Assembly (NCBI GenBank): GCA_000827325.1
Contig: KN832904.1
Span: 1 to 64,000, forward strand
Length of the DNA stretch: 64,000 nt
Direction of reading: 5' to 3'
DNA from: Oidiodendron maius Zn
Lineage: Eukaryota > Ascomycota > Leotiomycetes > Myxotrichaceae
Shown here: piece after piece, positions 11,555-21,728 of the stretch
How the letters are laid out: each line of letters begins with the position of its first letter
How positions within the stretch are numbered: the stretch's first letter is position 1
The notes under the pieces: generated by a model
What the model was told of the DNA's origin: nothing
What the model saw: only the letters and a program-made list of their open reading frames with translations
The model's database searches: none
Program-made: the position numbers and the translations under genes

Positions 11555-12266
11555 AATTTTTTTTAAATGAAATTCTTTTCGTTTACTTTCTTCTTTCACA
11601 CGACGTATTTAATGAACTGTAAGGATCTTCTCCCTCTCGTGAAAATCTCTTCCCTCTCTTCCTTCTTAACAACTATGCTTAAGAGATAAGTCTTTCCTAT
11701 ACATTATGTTAGGAAGGTATGAATAGAGTAACACTATAGCGTAATAAAAGAACCAGCTCTAGGTATGCCTTGTAACTATATTAGCCTTACAAACGTCTCG
11801 GTATTTTGGTGCCACTTAGTGAATGTAGCAACTCTTAGAAGCCATCTCCCTATGCCGGCGTATACCTGGCCACGAATTCTGTAAAGTTCTCCTTCATAAA
11901 TCTTTAGTGAAATAGTTTGCTTAATAACTGTATAAAGTATCACGTGTATATGAGGGAATGTAGATCTAAAAATAGCTCCAGAGGGGTCCTTACTTGAGCC
12001 AAAAATGGACTCTGCCCCTAGAGACAAGACGAGGAAAGTGTAACCGGGCCTTAAGAGAGATAAGGCGAGCCACTGTGGGTACTAAAATAGCCTCCTAATG
12101 CGTGCTTATGCTGAATCTACCCCTGAGTTGGTATTTCTCACCATAGCTCCCCCGTTTCTCGCCTTCGCCTCACCCTTACTCATCGTAGCTCACCCAGAGT
12201 TACCGATAAAGCAGCCCTGCTCACCTTTCCGAATAGAAGCAGATTTCGTGCAGGTGAGGATTTAGG
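11555..12266. other. Intergenic DNA with second copy of a 29-bp direct repeat
   Basis: The second copy of the 29-bp repeat lies at 11625–11653. An 83-codon minus-strand frame (11776–12027) has no features I recognise. The rest shows nothing. Confidence 0.35.
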
Positions 12267-13100
12267 TTAAACAACCAGCTGTTTCACGTCATCTAAAGAG
12301 ACCTCTGCCACTTCTCTTCCTTGACGATTCTCCCGATCTTTTGCTAGAGCTATCGCAATCTGCAATGCTAGATTGAATTCTAAGCAACTCGAAGGTTTAA
12401 TCAGAATATGGAATAGCTCACCGTTGCGAATTTCACGTCCGTTCATGTCTATTGATCGTTTCTTCATCCTCAACTTAGCACTGAGCTTCTTAGGAAACGC
12501 CAATGTCTTTACTTTCTTCTCGAATTTTTGTAAAGAAACAGTGCCAGATTTCTTTTTGTGATTGGATATCAAGCTTTTTATACGTGATGGCAACTTGTAT
12601 TCTAGACAAGAAGGCATCATCAAGATGGCCAACTCGATATGTTGTCTAAGACATCAGCCTCATCAATAAGGAGAATTGCTCCCCATTTTATGGCTAGATT
12701 GAACCATGTTCTCTTCTTCGGTTCCAATATCTGCAACACCTAGAGTAATTAAAGGGCGACCCGTAAATTCAGCTACACATTCTAAAATATTCAGTATCGA
12801 CATATATATTAGGTAACAACATTTCTCACCGACGGTAAACGTCTTTCCAGTTACAGGGGAACCTAAAGAGAAGGGCAGAATGATTAAAGCAGAGAAGTGT
12901 AAATTCCCACCATGGAGAAGTAATACCATTCCTTCACTTTTCTTGTCTATAAAGCCCGCGAATTGAAGATTTGCGTTAAGGTGATTTCGGGCAAGAGCTG
13001 TAATGAGTTGAAGGTCCTCAGTGGGTAGTATTAGATTATCCATAGCAGCATTTTGCTCCTCACGCACAAAATAAGCAGCGCAATCTAGTTCAAATTGCAC
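12267..13100 (-). pseudogene. Broken AAA+ ATPase gene
   Basis: Pieces in changing frames follow the order of the fungal AAA+ ATPase family: the lead-in (DNLILPTEDLQLI, then EGMVLLLHG), Walker A GSPVTGKT completed across a 48-bp intron (12863–12910), a second 48-bp intron (12782–12829), the segment CVAEFTGRPLITLG, Walker B ILLIDEADV, the arginine-helix region FDDAFLSRIQVAI and the closing MNGREIRN box before another intron. Damage is clear. The frame changes just after GTEEEN. A second shift and the loss of roughly 35 codons lie between Walker B and the SRIQ segment, removing sensor 1. The N-terminal half of the usual protein is missing. An acidic-rich open frame just upstream (13227–13475, minus) could be a remnant of that half, but I cannot show it. 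Confidence 0.75.
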
Positions 13101-13475
13101 TTACAGTAAGTTAGCAGTTACACATTGTAGGTGAACGTACGCTCAGTGGAATATGCTTACTCCATAGTTTGTGCTTCAAAACATACCATTTTAAACGTGT
13201 TGGGAGTAGAGTCGCTTGATGGGGAGTCAATTAACAGCCGATGGATCTTCACATTGACGTGTTGTCAGCGTTTTCAACTCAGCCATTGGACCAAAAACAC
13301 CCCTATCTTCGTCATCGATAACTTCAGCATTGGATTCGTCACTGGAGTAACCTCCATCACTCGAGATTTCCAACCCACCTTCTCTCTTTGATCGTTTAAT
13401 TGCCTCCTCAACGAGGGCTGCCTGTCTTGATTTCTCCATCCCAGGACTGAGGATCAACGATATGAAAGTATACAA

Positions 13476-13830
13476 TTTATATATTTGTTTTCAATATGAA
13501 GTATAAATTTTACGCTGTTGATTAAAATAAATGAAAATAGATTTAAACCAAAAAAAGACAGGAAAGTAAACCTAAAATATAATAATTGAATACCATGTAA
13601 CTATTCTTATCAATAACTAAACCTATTGATTGATTGATTGTTTATTGATTGAATCTTACTCCAGCTAGCTAAAATACAGCTATTTACTCCTAGATAGAAT
13701 AAAACCCTCGGCTCTGTCTACCCATTGATTTAATAATCCCTTATACTCATTTTCAACTAGAGTAATGCGTGATAAGGCCCTGGCCACCTACAACTAACTT
13801 AGTCGGCCTGACTATACGATCTAATACGCG
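13476..13830. other. AT-rich intergenic DNA with ATTG repeats
   Basis: A short, imperfect ATTG/GATT tetranucleotide run lies at about 13622–13656. Nothing else is recognised. Confidence 0.4.
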
Positions 13831-13835
13831 GCTAC

Positions 13836-14133
13836 TGTGACGACCCAGCCGGTGGGCTAGGGTGGTGTGGTTCTGCCGGGCTGGCTGGGGATCAGGATGT
13901 AGGCTGTGGTGGTTGAGGAGCGTTCGCGACGAATTAGGACTAGCGTCATATAACGGGCGCAAGTGATTCGCTATACGCTTCAGCACTAGGCTTAATCCGG
14001 ACCGAGCTGTATTTAGATGGTTGTGCGCGCTGTACTAAGTCCTTTTCTCCTTAGCTTATTTGTCTTCGTCAATACAGCACCTTTTACCAGCTACTGCCTC
14101 CTTCGTGTGACTTACAGTAGCTAGGCTGTCACA
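13836..14133. mobile_element. Solo LTR with 5-bp target-site duplication
   Basis: The 298-bp block begins TGTGACG and ends CTGTCACA, so it has inverted TGTGAC/GTCACA termini. It is flanked on both sides by the identical 5-bp sequence GCTAC (13831–13835 and 14134–14138). An LTR with matching target duplication and no internal region is the product of recombination between the two LTRs of a retrotransposon. LTR families with 5-bp duplications include Ty1/copia and Ty3/gypsy, so the superfamily cannot be told. Orientation is not determined. Confidence 0.8.
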
Positions 14134-14138
14134 GCTAC

Positions 14139-14837
14139 TCCGCTCCCTCTGGAGTATCGAGTAGCCGGGTGGGATTGATCCCTCCTCTACCTGATAGTGG
14201 CGCAGTACACGGTCTAAGGTCTCCTCCCATCCGCATTGGCAAACAGGGGATTTGTATTCTGCTACCCTAGTCCAGTACGGCTAGAAAGTCCTGTTCGGCC
14301 CGTAGGGAATTAGATTCTGGCGCGGTTTTAGGATTGTATGACCTAGAGGCGTCATCGAATAAGATCTTAGTAAGCCTCCTCTTCTTGTGCCTCTTATTAA
14401 CCCCTTAGTTTACACTGTTCTGCTCCCCTTCCTACCTCTGTGTCTATTCCTGTAGTATCTGTTTCTCTTCTATACGACCCTCTTGGTCTATAGCCCTTTA
14501 TTCTGCCCACTCCTTCTAGAGCCCTCATTATGCCTTAGCTATCTCTACTACTTTTGATTTTAGCCTAGCTCGGATTACTGAGCTAGTTCTTTGATTGTAT
14601 CGTACAAGCTAGAATTTTCCACCCATCTCTAGAAGGCTGTGACTGTATCGCTCAGGTATATATCCACTAGGGGATATAAGTCTCGACCTCAAGACTTCAA
14701 ATCGGGGTTGCCTTTAGGCTCCCGCTATAGCACGAAGACATCTATTCTGTATTGTCCAGAGACGGGGGAACTAAAGCTATTTACTATAATACTATTAAAG
14801 TTATATATTCATTTTAACGGTTGTCTTCTATTACTAT
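14139..14837 (-). mobile_element. Decayed fragment resembling the C-terminal end of a LINE polyprotein
   Basis: On the minus strand at about 14160–14290 a frame reads YWTRVAEYKSPVCQCGWEE followed by TLDRVLRHY. This resembles the cysteine-rich tail behind the RNase H domain of fungal LINEs (CxCG…ET…H…C pattern), with the final Cys changed to Tyr. The surrounding frames are broken and the solo LTR lies immediately beside it. Assignment rests on this motif alone. Confidence 0.4.
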
Positions 14838-15959
14838 CTATAAAACCTGATCTAAAAACGTATGTACGTTCGCAAATGTCTGCTGTGCTGAGCTATGCAT
14901 CATTAAAGTATGGCCAGTATTGCTAACCGCAGTGTACCCGAATTTTGTCACACGAGGGAACAATTCCTGTGTACTGCTCAGTATCGACTGGCACGCTGAC
15001 AACGGCGCCTCACAGAAGAGCTTATCGTTCACGCCCGTCGCAAGGTACAGCGGACCGGTGTAGCTAGGCGGCGGCACTACGAACCCCAGGTTGCCCGTCT
15101 CCCCGATGGTCCATGTGTCTTCTAAGGCATAGTCCGCCAAGGCAACCGTTTTGCTGTACGCGCCTGCGTAGAAATCCGCCTCGCGCTGGGATTCCAGCTC
15201 GAAGGTGATGTATCCAAGCGGCAAGCCGGGTAAGACGGCGGGTCGTAACCTAGAGTAAGACTCGAGCTCGGCGAACGCAAAAGGGGTGAAGTTCACGGCA
15301 GCGCTGAATCCAGTCAGCACCATAGCGTCGGCATCGGTCGGATAGGCGTTTGCGAGGCCAATTCCCAGCCATCCGGCGTACGAGTGGCTGACATAGATCA
15401 CCTTGTTGAAGGTACGGCCGAGTGGGTTTGCCGACTGTGTCCTGACGGCATTGATGATCTGGTGGATGATCTCGATTTGCATGCGACCCTGGACCACGTT
15501 CAGAGGGTCGGGATGTTGCGGGTTGGTGCCATGTCCAAGTCGGTCGATGGCGAGTGTACAGTAACCCCTGCTTGCTGCATACGATTGCCAGTTGTAGGTG
15601 TTGCCCTGGCCGAGGCCGGACCAGAGGGCTCTGTTGTAGCTAATGCCATGCACTAGAACCTCGAGGACAGTGCCTTCATTGCACGGGCCGGGACAGCAGT
15701 AGGTGCCATCGATGGTGAAGGTTCCGCTCACGGAGGTGGTCCCCTTCACCGCGGGGCCGGTACCATTGGCGAGACCGACATAGAAAAAGTTAAGGACCTG
15801 TGTCTCGTTGTTTGGGTTGGGAGGCGAGAGAAAGACCTCGTTCTGAGCTGTGGCCGAGACCTGAAATGACACTGTAGAACAGACTGGAGTGGCAGCACTG
15901 GCCGTGGCGGTGGCAAAAGGGACGAGCCAAGCAAGTGATAACGCCTTGAACTGGTGCAT
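14838..15959 (-). CDS. Secreted alpha/beta-hydrolase
   Basis: The single-exon 373-aa protein starts with a signal peptide (hydrophobic to about residue 22, Ala-X-Ala region). The alpha/beta-hydrolase fold signs are present: LVHGISYN as the oxyanion-hole HG (102–109), a nucleophile elbow VSHSYAGW with Ser193, an acid candidate in GVNDKLFC, and the His of the SNTGHTLM segment near the C-terminus. Several N-glycosylation sequons and paired cysteines fit an extracellular enzyme. It probably cleaves an ester, but substrate cannot be read from sequence. It sits beyond the P450 at the edge of the polyketide cluster. Membership in the cluster is possible but not shown. Confidence 0.8.
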   Translation of the reverse strand: MHQFKALSLAWLVPFATATASAATPVCSTVSFQVSATAQNEVFLSPPNPNNETQVLNFFYVGLANGTGPAVKGTTSVSGTFTIDGTYCCPGPCNEGTVLEVLVHGISYNRALWSGLGQGNTYNWQSYAASRGYCTLAIDRLGHGTNPQHPDPLNVVQGRMQIEIIHQIINAVRTQSANPLGRTFNKVIYVSHSYAGWLGIGLANAYPTDADAMVLTGFSAAVNFTPFAFAELESYSRLRPAVLPGLPLGYITFELESQREADFYAGAYSKTVALADYALEDTWTIGETGNLGFVVPPPSYTGPLYLATGVNDKLFCEAPLSACQSILSSTQELFPRVTKFGYTAVSNTGHTLMMHSSAQQTFANVHTFLDQVL

Positions 15960-16971
15960 GGTGTTGACCCTCTTCGACCCTCTGAAGCAAGAGCAGGTTC
16001 TCGGAGACGAAAAGCAAGCTGCACGACCAAAATCCGGACGGAGTCGGCCGTCTACCTACTTATATCTGTAGACTGTACTGGGGTATGGGCAAGTAGTCCC
16101 GTAATTTCGCAATCCTTCCGGCCGCATGTACAGTTACAGCGAGCCACGAGGGAGGCTGAAAGCGACGCTTCCGATATGACGCCTCTTAATAGTTCTGTGT
16201 TACTTGCGCGGTTTCGAATCCCTGCGCAAAAGATGGGGAGCGCGGAGATTGCTAAAACAGCGTTCCCTTGGTTGACCTTGTAGGTGTTGTGCGGCACAGC
16301 GCACGTGGGACGCAGGGTGATCAGATGTGATGGGTCTTGCTGTTGGCTGATACGAAGCTTACCTGCGGGAATACACCAGGGCTCATTGTTTACAGATGCC
16401 AAAAGCAGGTAGTTGGGACCTAAGTGGGAGCATTGGGCCGCGACTGACAGCTTTGGCCGCATTTGGTGAGAAAGGCCACGAGGCACTCAATGCGTTGAAT
16501 GACCTGAAGAGAAAACATGCCAGATGTGACCTTGTACGGGTGGGCCATTGGATACATTTTTACATTAAAATAGAGCAGAATGACAGAGCCATTGGCTTTG
16601 AACATGATGCATACTATGGCTTCTTAGGCATACAGCAGGTCTTCGTGGCTGAGAGTAAAATGACCTGGCCATGTGATTACGTAGAGGTCGTTGTCACCGG
16701 GTAGCAGGGTAGTGTGATTCTCCAAGGGTAGCTAGGCAGCTCGAGGTTCTTTCGAGGAGTAGCTTTAAAGCTTAGCTTTATCGTTACACAGAGGGCTGGG
16801 CGGCAAAGGCGTCAAAGACACCAATGAGATGATAATCTTACACCAGCGGTTTCTTTTACGGGTACGTTTTGTAGCTCAGTGATGTTAGTGCCTCTCCATA
16901 ATGTTTGCCATTTATTATGGCATCGCAAGCACGAAGAGGAGAATACGGCATGCCTAGACTGTAGCACCCCT
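15960..16971. other. Intergenic stretch, no gene recognised
   Basis: Several open frames of 60–144 codons exist on both strands (for example 16052–16486 minus and 16396–16704 plus), but none has recognisable domain, membrane or signal features. The stretch includes the upstream region of the secreted hydrolase, with a TATATC-type box near 16062–16070. Confidence 0.4.
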
Positions 16972-19096
16972 TCAGGCCGTCTTCCGACTCTTCAGGGTGA
17001 CATCGAACGGGCCCGGAGTCGTCGTGAAATAGTCAGTCGCCTGTGTGAATAGCTTAGTCCCGTCCTCTCCGGGAGCTATCTCTACGTCGAACTGGGATAG
17101 CGTTAATGCGGCAGCTACGCGGATCTCCATCAGACTCAGGTTCTTGCCCAAGCAGGCCCGTTTGCCTATTTCATCCGACCGTGGTTAGCCCTCACAAATC
17201 CATTCGCGTGTGCTATTCAACTCACCTATAGTCCAAGGCACGAAAGCGCTCTTATTTAAAATAAGCTCGGGCCGGGTGGTGAAGCGCTCAGGAATCCACT
17301 CCTCGGGCTCGACGAAGTTGGCTTTGTCTATTTCTCCTGATCAGTTTTCTAACGCGTCGCTGCAATCCCATTTTATTGACACTCTGTACCAAACAACTCA
17401 CCTCTGAAGAGACTGTACTGCGGTGTACAGATCGTAGTTCCCTCTGGGATAAACGTGCCGTTCACAGTCATGCCCCCTTTGGGCGGGTTACGTAGGCCGG
17501 CCGAGGGAACGGCTGGGTTGAGGCGCAATGTCTCGTTGATACAGGCATTGAGATGCTTGAGGCGCTGCACTGCGTGGTAGTCGCGGATGTCGATGGAACC
17601 GAGCTCTTCGCGCACGAGGGCAAGCTGTGACGGTTGCCGCAGGAGGTAGAATATCAGGCAAGGAAGGACTTGGCGCACAGGATCGCTAGGGGTTGGATTA
17701 GTATGCGCGTTGACGAGTGATGGTCGACCTAATCGAGAACTTACCTGCCGGCTGCAACTACAAGGACAAAGTCGCCCAGGATCCAGTTCCAATTCTTCTT
17801 GATGCCGCCGTGCTCCTTCGCGTCGCGGAGGACGAGGCCGATGATGTTCGAGCGTTCGCCTTTATTGTCCTATAGTGTCCATTCAACCAGTGTCAGCAAG
17901 CAAACATCCCCCGTGATTATCTCACCCAGTCTGGCCGGGTAGTTGATACACCGCAGGCGCTGAACTCACCTGAATATTCCTCTGGAGCTCATCGTTCGCC
18001 CAGGTCATGAATTGGTGATAGTATTTCATGCGCTCGACAAAGGGTATGCCCATCAACAGGTGTTTGATCCACGGTGCGTAGTTGAGAGCACCCAGCTTCT
18101 TGTGTGCGACGTGCCAGAGCCATAGGATTGGATGTTCGCCTTCGCGTAGATTTTTGAAGTCAATCGTGAGGCCGAGCATGCCCATCAAGTCGAAGCTGTA
18201 GTACTCGAACCACAATGAGAGATCGATGGGGGTGCCTAGGCGCTTGTGTAATTGCTCAACCAGCGAGTCGGCATATTCGTACACGAGAGATAGGTTCTGG
18301 TCGAGTGCTGGGTGCGTGATGTTAGCGGTGCTTGAATTTAAGCTGCGGAAGGATGCGAACTATGAAATTTTGAAATGTCAGATACCTTTGATGCTGAACG
18401 CATGTTCCCATAGCTTACGGCGGGAGGCATGGGCGACTGGATCTCGCGTGGTATCTAAAGACACCATGGGATGCAGGATGTCGTAGTATGCTGAGCGTTC
18501 GCATGTCGACTCGGGACCGTGGATCTGGTAGTAGGCCTCCCACCCGAACAGGGTAACTTCATTTGGGCCTGATATCATGCAATGTCAGTTTTTTATCCCT
18601 GAAGAGTTCAAATCAATCAAGGTAGCCGGATGAAGAGATTGATGCCCAGCCAAGGACCTTGAATATTTGTAAGTCGAGGGCAATACTAACCAGTCCGAAC
18701 CACATCACCATACTCCGCTCTCAGGTCATTCAGCATTTTACAATTCGGGAGGGTAAGATCCATGTTTGTCCACACATGTACCAGTTTCGAGATGCGCATG
18801 GCAAAAGGGCCAGGGACATTCCGTAACGGAGATAGGAAAATACGGTAGAAGACGATGCTGATAAACAGAGCTACGACATACGCAGTATCTAGGATGAAGC
18901 TCTCCCGGATGGCCTGTCTCGCCGACAGGTCTTCGAGCTGACATTTGAGATAGGGAAGGACGACGGCGGCCAGGATGTGGATACGCGCGATGTTGGCAGC
19001 CTGTAGGTCGCGCTCTCCGTGGACAAAGTAGCCCCAGTGTGCGATAAGGCCCGCCGCCGCGGCACTGATGATCTGGTTGGTGAAAGGGATAAACAT
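16972..19096 (-). CDS. Cytochrome P450 monooxygenase
   Basis: Seven exons on the minus strand can be joined with consistent phase: 19096–18691, 18568–18386, 18307–17970, 17869–17745, 17685–17402, 17336–17226 and 17165–16972, giving 546 aa. The N-terminus has several hydrophobic segments before the proline hinge (RNVPGPFA), placing it in the ER membrane. The K-helix reads ETLR, the PERF segment is present (EEWIPERF), and the heme-binding loop is PWTIGKRACLG with the ligand Cys. The I-helix reads AGSDPV, where most P450s have AG-x-[DE]-T, so the oxygen-activating Thr is replaced by Pro. It starts back to back with the methyltransferase gene and most likely oxidises the polyketide. The family is certain, the substrate unknown. 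Confidence 0.92.
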
Positions 19097-19372
19097 CTTC
19101 AGAGAGATTAGAATCTTCCACCACACTGGTACTGACAGTCCGTTAGGTTGGGAAGTGATGCTCACGGAGGAGACTAGAGCGGGAAGGAGACGAGGGCAGG
19201 GAGGGGAGCAATGCAAGAAGCTCGAGGTACCAAGTCTCCTCGTCCACAAGATTAACCCGGACCCGCCGCTGGGTGCATATATATCCGGGCCGTCCGCCTC
19301 GCTCTGGATGCCGCGGCGGCGCAAAAAATCATTCTCCTGAGCTTCTGTCTTCTAACCGGCAGTCAACCCACC
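19097..19372. promoter_or_regulatory. Shared divergent promoter of P450 and methyltransferase
   Basis: The 276 bp between the two start codons must hold both promoters. A TATATATC box lies at about 19279–19286, oriented to serve either gene. GC-rich direct repeats flank it. Co-expression of the two genes is inferred from the arrangement. Confidence 0.5.
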
Positions 19373-20378
19373 ATGGCCTCATCAAGGCCCGATTACGTTT
19401 TCCCTCGAGACTACCTCGACAACAACCGGTCTGGCCCCACTCGACTGGCCGAGGAAAGCTAACAAGGTAGCTAACCTGCATCAACAGCATGAACCTGCAG
19501 CACGCCCACTGGATCGAGCTGTTTGGCTACCTTATGCATCCAACCATCTCGACTGACGATATTCACATGCGGATCGCTGATGTTGGCACGGGCACGGCGT
19601 AAGAATCCCGCATCGTCCCCTGTGTCCCCTGCGTCTCTGCTCCGCTTCCCTGCAGCCAACACTCGTACCTCCACTAACCGACGGGCATTAAATGCCGTGT
19701 AGGACCTGGCTGACAGATCTCTCCTCCCGCCTGCCTAAGACGGTGCAACTCGAGGGCCTCGACATCTCATTCTCTGCTGCGCCGCCGCCACAATGGTTAC
19801 CAGCAAACGTAACACTACGACGCTGGGACGTCAAGGACGCCGTGGTGCCGGCCGAACTGCACGGCGCCTATGATGTGGTTCACGTTCGCAACTTGGCCTT
19901 CGTACTACGTGACGACGACGTGCCCGGCGTGATCGAGCGACTGATCTCGCTGCTCCGCCCAGGAGGCTACTTGCAATGGGGTGAGCCAGATGTGTCCTCG
20001 TTCCGCATCGAGACGATCCGTCGGCCCGAAGCGGAAGAACCAGTCAAGACAGAGGCGCTGGCGCGCCTGCTCGCCCTATCCCAGCCTCAGGACCCCCGTC
20101 TGCGGCCAACGTGGGTTCCGCGGCTTGCGTACTTGTGTCGAACGGCCGGCCTGGACGCAGTGCGGGCAGACGTTCGAGAGGCACCGCCACACCTGGCGCT
20201 CGCCATGCACGAGTGCAATCTGCCCATCCACGAGCTGGTCGCGCGCAAGAGCGGCAACGCGGCCGTGTTGCAGGCCGTGGAAGATTTGATGCCCCAGGTT
20301 GTGGCTGAGACGCGCCAAGGGGCCTGCTGGGCATTTACGCGCTGGACGGTCGTCGGCCAAAAGAGACACGGCAGCTGA
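19373..20378 (+). CDS. Class I SAM-dependent methyltransferase
   Basis: Three exons (19373–19428, 19488–19598 and 19703–20378) join in phase to 280 aa. The first exon encodes only MASSRPDYVFPRDYLDNN, and the second contains motif I, ADVGTGTATW (the glycine-rich SAM loop), split by intron 2. Later motifs are VHVRNLAFVL, then LLRPGGYLQWGE, the post-II/III region of small-molecule methyltransferases. The family resembles the fungal LaeA/UMTA-like fold used in secondary metabolism. It probably methylates an oxygen of the polyketide, although the PKS has its own C-methyl domain. The first intron begins with a weak donor (GTCTGG), so the 5' end should be confirmed by RNA. Confidence 0.85.
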
Positions 20379-20884
20379 GGGTAGTTTAGGGATCCCCGGT
20401 CTAGCGTAGGAATGGGAATCTTAACGATCTACACATCCCATGTGCTGTACAAGGGCAGGGTATACGTGCATGATGTACTGTACAGTAAAACACACTAATG
20501 AACTACTTACCTTACGGGGTAAATAGTACTGTACAGAATCCCTGGTCAGTGGAGGATCCGGGGTGATCTACAGTAGATCAAAAACCCGAGAGCTGCCCGT
20601 TGGCGGCGTGTACAGCCCACGTACCCTGATTCGCTCTGTCGCTTGTGATTGCTGATTACCGTCCCTGAAGCAGTATGCCCCGCGATGGTGTGGCACTCCA
20701 GAGAATATCGGACGAGGGGTTATCCGGAGGGACGGCCGACGGGCACGGAAATTTTGGGAGGAGAGATACAGAGAAACGGAGGGAGCACGTGTGATAAGAT
20801 AATCTTCTATCTAGCAAGGTGCGACCTGATGTACAGCCCGGTCTCTTGGTCTAGCAAGAAAGGAGCACAAAATCCCACCGGAAT
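20379..20884. other. Intergenic DNA
   Basis: The 3' regions of two convergent genes meet here. The sequence TGTACTGTACAGTA (near 20473–20487) and related TACTGTACAG further on form short palindromes. No gene is seen. Confidence 0.4.
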
Positions 20885-21728
20885 CTAGCCTTCCACAACC
20901 TTGTTGACGGCGTCGACCACGCCAGCGGTGGCCGTTAGGTTGGGGGAATGTCCTGTGGCCAGCTCAAAGGTCTGCACGGGACGGCCGGCCTTCTCCATGC
21001 CATCGACGAAGCTCTTCTGGTAGTCCAACGGAACGGTCATATCCGCCGTGCAGTGGATGTACGCCACGGGGATCTCGCGCCATGCGGCGTTCTTGATGGG
21101 CAAATACATCGCCTTGCCGTTCCAGCGCACCAGCGTGGCCAGGTACCGCTCGACCTCCTCGTCAGGGACCTCGCTGGGGCCGACCAGCAGCGTCTTGGGG
21201 TCATTGTTCAGGCACGTATCGTCCTCGGCAAAGCTGAAGGCGATTGGTACGAGGTCCATGTGGCCGAATTCCTTGACCTTATCCATCATCGCGGTGCCTT
21301 CTGGAACCGCGAACGCGGCCATGTAGACCAGATGAGAGACGCCGCCGTGGAGGCCCTGCGCCGCCCGGTCGGCGCGGCCGAGGCCGACGAGCGCGTTGCT
21401 CCCGACCTGTCCACCGTACGAGTGCAGGAGGGCGACAACGGTGCGCCCGGCTCGCACGAGGCTTGAGACGTACGAGCGGACGATGTCGGAGTCTGTGTAG
21501 AGGTCGGCATTGGGAGGACGGGTCTGCCTCACTGAGTTAGTGGCCAGGGGTTGGACGGTGACGGTACGGCACGTGGGCGGGAGGGGCATATACCTGGTTT
21601 GTGGTCGGGAGACGCGGGCAGTGGACTTCATAGCCAGCTTTCTCGAGGGCCGTGATGAGCTTTTCGTAGCTCTCGGGGACGTGCCAGCCACCGTGGACGA
21701 GGACGATGGTGGGTTTAGCGGCGGCCAT
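20885..21728 (-). CDS. Alpha/beta-hydrolase (Abhydrolase_6 type)
   Basis: Two exons (21728–21594 and 21523–20885) join in phase 0 to 257 aa with no signal peptide, so the enzyme is probably cytosolic. VLVHGGWH near the N-terminus forms the oxyanion hole, LLHSYGGQVG is the nucleophile elbow with Ser80, TADMTVP supplies the acid and ATGHSPNL the His. The HGGWH start and short length match small esterases and hydroxynitrile-lyase-like hydrolases of fungi and plants. In fungal clusters such enzymes hydrolyse or cyclise intermediates. Here it lies between the methyltransferase and the PKS. Exact reaction unknown. Confidence 0.85.

Noticed and set aside
13753-13986. 77-aa minus-strand ORF
   Set aside because: It lies across the left end of the solo LTR and has no recognisable features.
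14690-14750. tRNA-like stretch (TTCAAATCGGGGTTGCC followed by TTTAGGCTCCC)
   Set aside because: It has a T-loop-like TTCAAATC, but no matching acceptor, D or anticodon stems can be folded around it.
16052-16704. Overlapping 102–144-codon ORFs between the secreted hydrolase and the P450
   Set aside because: No domain, signal or membrane pattern, and no exon-like continuation was found.
19097-19324. N-terminal extension of the P450 frame upstream of its first good Met
   Set aside because: The open frame continues, but the extension has a low-complexity, non-membrane sequence and would run into the methyltransferase promoter. The Met at 19096 starts directly before the first hydrophobic segment.
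20044-20369. Long open frames on the minus strand and other plus frames over the methyltransferase
   Set aside because: They come from GC-rich codon bias of the real exon 3 and have no protein features.
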